Positions 1 to 6,370 of a stretch of 9,636 nt of DNA are shown piece by piece. Origin of the DNA: Lachnospiraceae bacterium UBA1267 (GTDB taxonomy: Bacteria > Bacillota > Clostridia > Lachnospirales > Lachnospiraceae); NCBI GenBank assembly GCA_002308115.1, contig DBVJ01000134.1, positions 6,727 through 16,362 of the forward strand, in the 5' to 3' direction. Numbering within the stretch: position 1 is the stretch's first letter; every line of letters starts with the position of its first letter. The translations under genes and the position numbers were made by a program. The notes under the pieces are model-generated. The model saw nothing but the letters and a program-made list of their open reading frames with translations, did no database searches and had not been told where the DNA came from.

Positions 1-132
1 CGGCGCTAAAGTCGTAGGCGCGTCGGTCTTCGCTTCAGTCGTTTGATCGGCGGAGGGCTGGGTGTTCTGGCAGCCGGAAAGCGCCAGCGAGACAAGAAGA
101 ACCGAAAGGGCGATTGCCAGGATCTTCTTCAT
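1..132 (-). CDS. Lipoprotein, N-terminal part (runs off the left edge)
   Basis: Only the first 44 codons are inside the window, read leftward from an ATG at 130-132. The protein begins MKKILAIALS and has a typical bacterial lipoprotein signal: two Lys, a hydrophobic core, and the lipobox LALSGC with the lipidated Cys at residue 21. After the Cys comes a Thr/Ala/Pro/Asp-rich stretch, typical of a flexible linker between membrane anchor and folded domain. The start is set by an AAAAGGAGG ribosome binding site (140-148 on the plus strand), 7 nt from the ATG, and by a promoter at 195-223. The mature domain lies outside the window, so its function (substrate-binding protein, enzyme or other) cannot be told. 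Lipidation and surface anchoring on the outer face of the membrane are inferred from the signal. Confidence 0.85.
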   Translation of the reverse strand, partial: MKKILAIALSVLLVSLALSGCQNTQPSADQTTEAKTDAPTTLAP

Positions 133-147
133 GTGTGTTCCTCCTTT

Positions 148-187
148 TTCCCCGTTCCGGGGAAGATGCATTTCGAGTTTGCACTCG
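148..187 (-). promoter_or_regulatory. Two hairpins in the lipoprotein mRNA leader
   Basis: Read on the minus strand, the leader begins almost at once with a stem CGAGT/ACTCG closed by a GCAA loop of the stable GNRA class (174-187). A second stem, TTCCCC/GGGGAA with a 5-nt loop (148-164), ends just before the ribosome binding site. The 5'-terminal hairpin could protect the mRNA from decay. The second lies close enough to the ribosome binding site to affect initiation. Both stems are visible in the sequence; their roles are inferred. Confidence 0.5.
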
Positions 188-194
188 ACCTTTT

Positions 195-223
195 ACTATA
201 AGAAGGAAAACGACTTTCGTCAA
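195..223 (-). promoter_or_regulatory. Sigma-70 (SigA) type promoter for the lipoprotein gene
   Basis: On the minus strand there is a -35 box TTGACG (218-223) and a -10 box TATAGT (195-200), separated by exactly 17 bp. Transcription would start near 188, giving a leader of about 55 nt before the ATG at 132. It is close to consensus, so the gene is probably expressed by the housekeeping sigma factor. Confidence 0.75.
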
Positions 224-252
224 GGAGTTTCATGCGCCGGCGAGGCCCCGAC

Positions 253-620
253 GGCGAAAATCCGCCATTTCCGCCCGTTTAGCCGCCCCCGAGGCGGTTC
301 GGAAGTACTCCTGGGCGGTTAAAACAGTCAATTCGGTCAGAATTAGCCGCCCTGGAGGCGGTTCGGAAGTACTCCGGGGCGGTTAAAACAGTCAATTCAG
401 TCAGAATTAGCCGCCCCAAGAGGGTTCGGAGGTTCGGAGGCCCGAAACGGCATCCAAAAACACTCATTTCCTCCGAAATCTTCGCCGGATTAGTGGTTTG
501 GAGGCGTGTTGGGGCATACGAAAACGGCCGTTTCGCCCAAAATCTTCGCCCCAGAGGCGGATCAGGGGCTTTTAGAGGCATACGAATAGAGCTGTTTCTG
601 CAGATATCTTCGCTCTGCGG
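253..620. repeat. Degenerate tandem array with 64-bp period
   Basis: This fills most of the gene-free stretch between the two outward-facing promoters (224-658). Two units, 279-342 and 343-406, are nearly identical (4 differences in 64 by my count). The next unit, 407-477, is 71 bp because it carries a duplicated GGTTCGGA. Older-looking units follow at 478-541, 542-605 and from 606. Two markers keep the period: GGCATnCnAA at 449, 513 and 577, and ATCTTCGCc at 478, 542 and 606. A diverged unit also lies upstream (about 253-278). Each unit has a CCGCC...GGCGG type dyad near its start, and a GGGC-type arm that can pair with the start of the next unit. The period is not a multiple of three and I see no start signals, so it is not coding. 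I do not recognise the family. Confidence 0.8.
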
Positions 621-658
621 GGTGCCGCGCAAGCTCCTTTTTTCCCTCCATCTTGCCG

Positions 659-686
659 TTGACGGAAGCCTTTTCCGTGTTATAAT
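659..686 (+). promoter_or_regulatory. Promoter of serC-serA (extended -10)
   Basis: There is a -35 box TTGACG (659-664), a 16-bp spacer, and a perfect -10 box TATAAT (681-686) preceded by TG at 678-679, so TGnTATAAT. This should be a strong housekeeping promoter. The start point is expected near 693, which leaves a leader of about 119 nt before serC. Confidence 0.8.
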
Positions 687-692
687 GAGGGC

Positions 693-811
693 AAAGTGGA
701 GGCACGCGGGAGTTTGCGGCGTCCACGTGTACGGTTTCTACGAAACGGCACGCACGGAGTCTCTGAACGTCAGAGAAAAATCCCTCCGGCGCGGCGAAGA
801 AAGGAGCAGTA
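693..811 (+). promoter_or_regulatory. Structured 5' leader of serC
   Basis: The leader holds three successive dyads. The first is GTGGA (696-700) with TCCAC (722-726). The second is CGTG (726-729) with CACG (749-752), enclosing GTTTC/GAAAC around a 3-nt loop (734-746). The third is TCTCTG (760-765) with CAGAGA (771-776) and a 5-nt loop. An AAGGAG ribosome binding site (801-806) lies 5 nt before the ATG. I see no T-box sequence, no U-run terminator and no known riboswitch core. The structure is visible, but a regulatory role for serine synthesis is a guess. Confidence 0.4.
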
Positions 812-1894
812 ATGCACAGAGTTTACAACTTCTCGGCAGGCCCGGCGGTCCTCCCGGAAGAGGTCCTCAAGGAAGCAGCGGAGGAGATGCTGGACTACAG
901 AGGAACGGGTATGTCCGTCATGGAAATGTCCCACCGTTCGAAGATGTATCAGCAGATCATCGACGAAGCGGAAGCCGATTTCCGTGAACTTCTCAACATC
1001 CCTGAGAATTACAAAGTCATGTGGATGCAGGGCGGCGGCAACCTTCAGTTCGCCATGGTCCCCATGAACCTCATGAAGAACCGCGTGGCAGATTACATCG
1101 TGACCGGCCAGTGGGGCAAGAAGGCATTCCAGGAAGGCAAGCTCTACGGCAATGCCGTGAAGATCGCCTCCTCGGAAGACAAGACCTTCACCTATATTCC
1201 GGACTGCTCGGATCTTCCGATCGACGAAGACGCCGACTACGTCTACATTTGCGAGAACAATACGATCTACGGCACGAAGTTCTGGGAACTTCCGAACACG
1301 AAGGGCAAACCCCTCGTCTCCGACGTTTCGTCCTGCTTCCTCTCTGAGCCCATGGATGTCACGAAGTACGCCTACGTCTGGGGCGGCGTTCAGAAGAACA
1401 TCGGTCCCGCGGGCTGCGCGATCGGCATCATCAATGAAGATTTCCTGACCGACGACGTCCTTCCGGGCACGCCGACCATGATGCGCTTCAAGACCTACAC
1501 CGAGAACGGCTCCATGTACAACACGCCGCCCTGCTACACGATCTACATCTGCGGCAAGGTCTTCAAGTGGCTCAAAGCCATGGGCGGCCTCAAGGAAATG
1601 CAGCGCCGCAACGTCGAAAAGGCTGCGATCCTGTATGATTTCCTGGATCAGAGCCAGATGTTCCACGGCACGGTCGTAAAGAAAGACCGCTCCCTCATGA
1701 ACGTTCCGTTCGTCACCGGCAATCCGGAACTCGACGCGAAGTTCATCGCGGAAGCGAAGGCAGCGGGCCTCGAGAATCTGAAGGGCCACCGCATCGTCGG
1801 CGGCATGCGTGCGTCGATCTACAACGCCATGCCCAAGGCCGGCGTCCAGGCGCTCGTGGACTTCATGGAGAAGTTTGAGAAGGAAAATAAATAA
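812..1894 (+). CDS. serC: Phosphoserine aminotransferase SerC
   Basis: This 360-residue cytoplasmic enzyme uses pyridoxal phosphate and glutamate to convert 3-phosphohydroxypyruvate into phosphoserine, the second step of serine synthesis. The same enzyme can act on the matching intermediate of pyridoxine synthesis. The N-terminus YNFSAGPAVLP is the family signature. The cofactor lysine is K195 in the motif GGVQKNIGPAG, matching K198 of the E. coli enzyme. The C-terminal motif GHRIVGGMRASIYNA (326-339 region) is also diagnostic. Length is normal for the family. The ATG at 812 follows AAGGAG at 801-806 and gives the expected N-terminus. It is the first gene after the extended -10 promoter and lies 60 bp upstream of serA, so the two form one transcription unit. 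No serB (phosphatase) is present in the window. Confidence 0.97.
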   Translation: MHRVYNFSAGPAVLPEEVLKEAAEEMLDYRGTGMSVMEMSHRSKMYQQIIDEAEADFRELLNIPENYKVMWMQGGGNLQFAMVPMNLMKNRVADYIVTGQWGKKAFQEGKLYGNAVKIASSEDKTFTYIPDCSDLPIDEDADYVYICENNTIYGTKFWELPNTKGKPLVSDVSSCFLSEPMDVTKYAYVWGGVQKNIGPAGCAIGIINEDFLTDDVLPGTPTMMRFKTYTENGSMYNTPPCYTIYICGKVFKWLKAMGGLKEMQRRNVEKAAILYDFLDQSQMFHGTVVKKDRSLMNVPFVTGNPELDAKFIAEAKAAGLENLKGHRIVGGMRASIYNAMPKAGVQALVDFMEKFEKENK

Positions 1895-1901
1895 CATCGA
1901 A

Positions 1902-1931
1902 GGGCTCTGCTTCCGTAAGGTCGCAGAGCCC
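1902..1931 (+). other. Intercistronic hairpin between serC and serA
   Basis: A 9-bp perfect stem, GGGCTCTGC (1902-1910) with GCAGAGCCC (1923-1931), has an inner CC/GG pair closed by a GUAA loop. No U-run follows, so it should not terminate transcription. It could mark an mRNA processing or stability point that sets the serC to serA ratio (inference). Confidence 0.6.
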
Positions 1932-1954
1932 GTTATGACAGAGGAGATGACAAA

Positions 1955-3079
1955 ATGAAATATGCATGCCTGAATCCGATCTCGGAGTTTGGCCTTCAGG
2001 CCCTCCCGGCGGGTTTTGAAAAGACGGAAGATCTGAATGAAGCGGACGCCATCCTGGTGCGCTCCGCCGTGATGCACGAGATGGAATTTGCCCCGGCGCT
2101 CAAGTGCGTCGCGCGCGCAGGCGCGGGCGTGAACAACATCCCGCTCGACGTCCTTAGAGACAAGGGCGTTGTTGTGTTCAACACCCCCGGCGCCAATGCG
2201 AACGCCGTGAAAGAGCTGACGGTCCTTGCTCTCTTTCTCACTGCCCGCGACGTGCCCGGCGGCATGGCCTGGGTCCGCGAGAATAAGGAAGACGAGAACC
2301 TCGCGAAGTCCATGGAGAAGGCCAAGAAGAAATTTGCCGGCCACGAAGTGTACGGCAAGACGCTCGGCGTCATCGGCCTCGGCGCGATCGGCTTCATGGT
2401 CGCGGAGACCGCCGTCGCGCTTGGCATGAAGGTTGTCGGCTACGATCCCTTCCTGCCGGATGCGCTTCGTGTGAAACTCCCGGCTGCCGTTACGGTCGTC
2501 GACGATCAGAAGGAAGTTTTCCGTGCAGCGGATTACATTACCGTCCATGTCCCGGAGAATGACGCGACCCGCGGCACCTTCCGGAAGGAAGCCTTCGCGG
2601 AAATGAAGGACGGCGTGGTGCTTCTGAACCTGGCACGCGCAGGACTTGTCAACGAGGATGATCTCGAGGAAGCCCTCAAGTCCGGCAAAGTCGCCCGTTA
2701 CATCACGGACGTTCCGGACAAGCGCGTCGCGAACATGCCGAACGTCATCGGCTTCCCGCACCTCGGCGCATCCACCGAGGAAGCGGAAGACAACTGCGCG
2801 AAGATGGCTGCGGAAGAGCTGGGTGATTTCCTCTTAAACGGCAACATCCGTAATTCCGTGAACTTCCCGGCCGTGACCCTCGGCGCGAAGGAAGGAGCCC
2901 GCACACTCGTCCTCTTCAAGGAAGGCGCGGAGACTGAAAAGATGAAAGTCCTGGTCCCCGGATTCCAGAAAGCCGAGATCAAGGTGAAGAAGGGCGCCGG
3001 CGCGGCTTTGTTCGAAGGCGGCGAGGCCGCGGAAGGCCTCAAAGCGCTCGACGGTGTCGTGCGTGTGCTGACATTCTGA
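1955..3079 (+). CDS. serA: D-3-phosphoglycerate dehydrogenase SerA, short form
   Basis: It oxidises 3-phosphoglycerate to 3-phosphohydroxypyruvate with NAD, the first step of serine synthesis, and so feeds SerC. It has 374 residues. The substrate domain carries RAGAGVNNI (54-62), the NAD-binding Rossmann fold has GLGAIG (141-146) with acidic D164 at the end of the second strand, R228 sits in NLARAG, and H269 in PHLGAST. Where many relatives have DVF..EP with the catalytic Glu, this protein has DVPDKRVAN (252-260). The tail from about 310 ends like an ACT domain (LKALDGVVRV) but is only about 65 residues and lacks the usual N-x-PG ligand loop, so serine feedback may be weak or different. GAGGAG at 1941-1946 sets the start, 8 nt before the ATG. 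A terminator follows 10 nt after the stop codon. Confidence 0.95.
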   Translation: MKYACLNPISEFGLQALPAGFEKTEDLNEADAILVRSAVMHEMEFAPALKCVARAGAGVNNIPLDVLRDKGVVVFNTPGANANAVKELTVLALFLTARDVPGGMAWVRENKEDENLAKSMEKAKKKFAGHEVYGKTLGVIGLGAIGFMVAETAVALGMKVVGYDPFLPDALRVKLPAAVTVVDDQKEVFRAADYITVHVPENDATRGTFRKEAFAEMKDGVVLLNLARAGLVNEDDLEEALKSGKVARYITDVPDKRVANMPNVIGFPHLGASTEEAEDNCAKMAAEELGDFLLNGNIRNSVNFPAVTLGAKEGARTLVLFKEGAETEKMKVLVPGFQKAEIKVKKGAGAALFEGGEAAEGLKALDGVVRVLTF

Positions 3080-3088
3080 TGAACGATG

Positions 3089-3117
3089 CCGCCCGGGGAG
3101 ACCCGGGCGGTTTTTTT
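3089..3117 (+). terminator. Rho-independent terminator of serC-serA
   Basis: A perfect 9-bp GC-rich stem, CCGCCCGGG (3089-3097) with CCCGGGCGG (3102-3110), is closed by a GAGA tetraloop and followed directly by seven T (3111-3117). It should end most serC-serA transcripts. The next gene starts only 29 bp later, so that gene depends on read-through or on a promoter I could not find. Confidence 0.95.
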
Positions 3118-3145
3118 GACAGAAACATTTTACCGGAGGAAGAAC

Positions 3146-4639
3146 ATGAGCAACACATTACGGATCGGCCTTTCAGAGGTCTCCATCACCCCAGACAAGA
3201 GCATTTCCCTCGTCGGACAGTTCTATGAAAGGATCTCGGAGTACGTCGAGACGCCCATTACCTGCACCTGTCTGGTCATCGAGAAAGACGGCGAGCAGAT
3301 GACCCAGCTGTCGTCCGACATGACCGGGATCACGAAGGATCTTTTGTATGCGGTCCGGGAAGCCTGCGCGGACATTCCGGGCATGGATCCCCTGAAGCTG
3401 ATGATCAACGCGACGCACACGCACACCTCGCATACCTACGAGGATCCCAAAAAGAAGGAAAATGGCCTGGTCTCGAGCCTTCACGTGCTTCAGCGTTATC
3501 TCAAGGGCGGCGTTTATGAATCCCTGACCGCCGGCCGCAAACCGGAAATGGATTCCTATGAAGCCTTTGAATTCCTCGTAGAGCGTATGTCCCAGGCCTG
3601 CCGTGAAGCATGGGCCGACCTGCATCCCGCACACATTCGTTTCGGCTTCGGCCGCGCCGCGATCGGCATGTGCCGCCGCGCCGTCTACGACGATGGAACC
3701 GCGAAAATGTGGGGCGACACGAATATGGCGAACTTCCAGGAGCTGGAAGGTGGCAACGACTCCGGCATCGAACTGGCCTTCATCACAGGCGAGGACGACA
3801 AGAAGCTGGAAGGCGTCGTCGCGAACGTCTGCTGCCCGAGCCAGATCCTCGAACATCACTCCTTTATCTCCTCTGATTACTGGGGCAAGGTGCGTATCCT
3901 GCTCCGGAAGGAATTCGGCGAGGATCTGAAAGTCGTCGGCCTTTGCTCGCCCGCGGGCGACATCTGCCCGAGAGACCTGATCCGCTGGGTGGATCCGGAC
4001 GAACCGGTCAACGACCCCAACATCAAGCATTTGACGCACGTGGAGCGAAACGCAGATCCGTCCATGTTCGAGATTCCGGGCACCTGGCGGGCCGGCAAAC
4101 GCATTTTCCATGAAGTTGTGGACGCATGGGAGCTTGTGAAAGACGAGGATCCCTGCGAGGTCTTCGAGCATCAGGTGCTCACGGTCGAGCTGCCGCTCCG
4201 CCGCGTGACGATCACCGAGTACAACCACGCGCTCGAAGAGATCCAAAAGTTCGCCGAAACGCATACGAATTACAATGCGGACGATATGGCCGCCATGCAC
4301 GTCTATGCCGGCACCGCGGCGCGTTATGAGAACCAGCAGACACAGGACCTCTATCCGATCGAGGAGCACATTATCCGTCTGGGCTCTGTGGCGCTCGCAA
4401 CCTCGCCCTTCGAGCTTTTCCTGGACTACGCGAACCAGATCCGCGCGAGGTCTCTCGCGAAGCAGACCTTCCTCGTCCAGCTCTGCAACGGCGAAGGCGG
4501 TTATCTTCCGACACTGAAGGCGGAGCGCGGAAGCCATTATTCCGCCTATGTTTCCTCCGGCTACGTCGGACACGAGGGCGGCGCGCTGTACGTCCGCAAG
4601 ACCCTTGACGTGATCAACAAAATGTTCGGAAGGAAGTAG
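3146..4639 (+). CDS. Neutral ceramidase-like family protein, cytoplasmic, function unknown
   Basis: The 497-residue protein matches the N-terminal domain pattern of neutral/alkaline non-lysosomal ceramidases. It opens with RIGLSEVSITP, the usual G-x-(x)-x-x-x-ITP start. It has SSDMTG (56-61), the metal-site motif NATHTHTSH (88-96) with H91 and H93, SSDYWG (242-247), SPAGDICPRD (268-277), and GGYLPT (451-456) near the end. The family's second metal His usually sits in a short AxHPT-like motif. Here that place reads VCCPSQILEHH (228-238), so H237 or H238 may serve. There is no signal peptide, unlike secreted ceramidases, so a cytosolic amide hydrolase acting on another substrate is likely. The ATG at 3146 is chosen because GGAGG at 3135-3139 precedes it by 6 nt. 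An in-frame ATG at 3086 lies before the terminator hairpin and would translate it. The stop abuts the next start codon. Confidence 0.75.
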   Translation: MSNTLRIGLSEVSITPDKSISLVGQFYERISEYVETPITCTCLVIEKDGEQMTQLSSDMTGITKDLLYAVREACADIPGMDPLKLMINATHTHTSHTYEDPKKKENGLVSSLHVLQRYLKGGVYESLTAGRKPEMDSYEAFEFLVERMSQACREAWADLHPAHIRFGFGRAAIGMCRRAVYDDGTAKMWGDTNMANFQELEGGNDSGIELAFITGEDDKKLEGVVANVCCPSQILEHHSFISSDYWGKVRILLRKEFGEDLKVVGLCSPAGDICPRDLIRWVDPDEPVNDPNIKHLTHVERNADPSMFEIPGTWRAGKRIFHEVVDAWELVKDEDPCEVFEHQVLTVELPLRRVTITEYNHALEEIQKFAETHTNYNADDMAAMHVYAGTAARYENQQTQDLYPIEEHIIRLGSVALATSPFELFLDYANQIRARSLAKQTFLVQLCNGEGGYLPTLKAERGSHYSAYVSSGYVGHEGGALYVRKTLDVINKMFGRK

Positions 4640-6370
4640 ATGAAAGCGAACCAACTCAGTCTGTTGTTCCCGGAGCAGGACAGGATCACGTACCAGATGA
4701 TCTCGGATGAGACCTGGCATGATCTTGGGATGGACGTCGTCACGGCGAAACTAACGTCAGATGCGCAGGAACTGGCGGTGATCCGTCAGGTCATGCGTTC
4801 TCTGACGCCGGACCCGAAAGCGTCGGAATTCCGCGCAGGCGTCTTTGAGGATATGCTGAGACACCCGGAGATCCGGGTGCGGATGACGGAACTTCTGGAG
4901 AGCGTTCAGACATTTTACGATTACCGCATCACAAGGCGGCGTGAGGAAGACGGCGGCATCTGGGATCTCGTCCACAGGCTGGGAGAGTACCACGATTATA
5001 TTGTCACGGTGGAGAAGATCCGGGAGTGTCTGGCCGAAAAGGATCTCAGGTCCGAGGGCATGCAGAAGCTTCGGGAAGCGGTAGAAGAGATCTATCACGA
5101 CAATGGCTTCGCCGCCCTCAAAAAAGACGTGGAAGAGATGCGGATTTCCGCGTCCCAGATGAAGAGCGTGACCATAGGAATCAATCTGAACGAACGCTTT
5201 GAAGCGCTCAACATGGGATTGATCTCCGTGAACGCCAAGCCCTTCACGCAGTCCGGCATCCTGAAGAGTTTTCTGGCCGCGATGGCGCCCAATAAGGACG
5301 AGATCAATCCGAACACCGACTGGGACAAGAACTTTACCTATTATCCCGCGACCAAAGTGACCGGCATTCCGGACCATCTGACCGGCGCGGTGGAGGCGCA
5401 GGCTCTGGTCAAGAACCCTTTGGCAGCAATGAGTATGTCTGCGGTTCCAAAGACGGACGGGTCCTCCAGTGTCACGCGGCAGGTGGACGCGGCTGCCACG
5501 ATGCTGATGTCCCGCATATCGAAGAAACTCAGGGAGACCCTGTCGAAATACATGAACGTCAGCGTGCGGGAGATCTCAGATCTGATCCCGGAACTGACCT
5601 TCTATACAAGGTGGGCGGAGTTCATTGAAAAGAGCCGCGCAGAAGGCTGGGTCTTCTCGCGGCCGGAAGTACTGCCTTTGGGGGAGGCGCCCGCCGGTCT
5701 TCAGGCGAAGGGTTTCTATAATCTGAAACTCATGGAGCAGGAGAAGCCCGAAAATGTGGTCCGGAACGACCTCACATTCGATGAGGAGAAACGCGTCTAC
5801 ATCCTGACCGGCGCAAACCGCGGCGGCAAAACGACCGTGACCCAGGCCATCGGGCAGCTCATGCTTCTCGCGCAGTGCGGCATCTACGTGCCGGCGGAAG
5901 AATTCCGCTTCGATCCGGCCGATATGGTGCTGACACATTTTCCGGCCGACGAGGACAAGACGATGGACCTCGGACGCCTGGGCGAAGAGTGCCAGCGCTT
6001 CCGGGAAATGTTCACGGAGAGCACTGAAAAAAGCCTCATTCTGCTGAACGAGACTTTCTCCACCACTTCCTTCGAGGAAGGCTATTACATTGCCGTGGAC
6101 GCCATCAAGGCGATCCTTCAGAAGGGCACGCGGACGATCTACAACACCCACATGCACAAGCTGGCGAAAGAGATCGACACCGAGATCAACGTGGACGGCG
6201 TGAAGGGCAAGGCGGTGTCACTGGTCGCCGAGACCCGGGAGGGCAGGAACTCTTTCCGCGTCCGGATCGCCCCGCCCGAAGGCAAATCCTTCGCCCGTGA
6301 GATCGCCGTGAAGTACGGGGTCACCTACGAGGCGCTGGTGGAAGGGGAAGAGGGAGTTACTCCTCTGTGA
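4640..6370 (+). CDS. MutS-like ATPase without mismatch-recognition or Smr domain
   Basis: The 576-residue protein has the C-terminal ATPase of the MutS family. Walker A is GANRGGKTT (391-399), a conserved middle region is MDLGRLGEECQRF (442-454), Walker B is SLILLNETFSTTS (465-477), and the switch-like motif is THMHKLA (503-509). Walker B has Asn (N470) where MutS has Asp, while the catalytic Glu (E471) remains. Residues of about 100-330 are helix-rich and resemble the MutS core and lever region. Nothing matches the mismatch-reading domain I (F-x-E motif), and there is no C-terminal Smr nuclease, so it is neither MutS nor MutS2. A role in DNA structure sensing is only inferred. The ATG overlaps nothing but follows the previous TAG directly, with its ribosome binding site AAGGA (4630-4634) inside the upstream gene, so translation is probably coupled. 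Its last 14 bp overlap the convergent gene. Confidence 0.8.
   Translation: MKANQLSLLFPEQDRITYQMISDETWHDLGMDVVTAKLTSDAQELAVIRQVMRSLTPDPKASEFRAGVFEDMLRHPEIRVRMTELLESVQTFYDYRITRRREEDGGIWDLVHRLGEYHDYIVTVEKIRECLAEKDLRSEGMQKLREAVEEIYHDNGFAALKKDVEEMRISASQMKSVTIGINLNERFEALNMGLISVNAKPFTQSGILKSFLAAMAPNKDEINPNTDWDKNFTYYPATKVTGIPDHLTGAVEAQALVKNPLAAMSMSAVPKTDGSSSVTRQVDAAATMLMSRISKKLRETLSKYMNVSVREISDLIPELTFYTRWAEFIEKSRAEGWVFSRPEVLPLGEAPAGLQAKGFYNLKLMEQEKPENVVRNDLTFDEEKRVYILTGANRGGKTTVTQAIGQLMLLAQCGIYVPAEEFRFDPADMVLTHFPADEDKTMDLGRLGEECQRFREMFTESTEKSLILLNETFSTTSFEEGYYIAVDAIKAILQKGTRTIYNTHMHKLAKEIDTEINVDGVKGKAVSLVAETREGRNSFRVRIAPPEGKSFAREIAVKYGVTYEALVEGEEGVTPL

Noticed and set aside
279..620. CRISPR array
   Set aside because: There are no short identical repeats separated by unique spacers. 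The whole 64-bp unit is repeated and drifts in sequence, and no cas gene is nearby.
612..640. Terminator ending in the T-run at 638-643
   Set aside because: The only stem nearby (GCGG/CCGC, 4 bp) ends well before the T-run, and no gene transcribed rightward precedes it.
693..811. Serine T-box leader in front of serC
   Set aside because: I find no T-box conserved sequence and no terminator/antiterminator with a U-run.
493..987. Plus-strand open frame across the repeat array and the serC leader
   Set aside because: It crosses the serC promoter and start region, lies partly in a 64-bp (non-triplet) repeat, and has no ribosome binding site.
770..2761. Long minus-strand open frame (663 codons) opposite serC and serA
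   Set aside because: It is a shadow of two clear enzymes. Strong G/C preference at their third codon positions removes stop codons on the other strand. It has no ribosome binding site and no recognisable domain.
3116..3121. TTGACA just after the serA terminator as a -35 box for the next gene
   Set aside because: There is no acceptable -10 box 15-19 bp downstream, and that position is occupied by the ribosome binding site. The match arises partly from the terminator T-run.
3086..3145. N-terminal extension of the ceramidase-like gene by 20 codons
   Set aside because: It would start at the foot of the serA terminator and translate the hairpin, without a ribosome binding site. ATG 3146 has GGAGG at good spacing, and the family pattern starts there.
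3173..4720. Long minus-strand open frame (515 codons) opposite the ceramidase-like gene
   Set aside because: Same codon-bias effect. The plus-strand protein carries ordered family motifs, whereas the minus-strand product has none.
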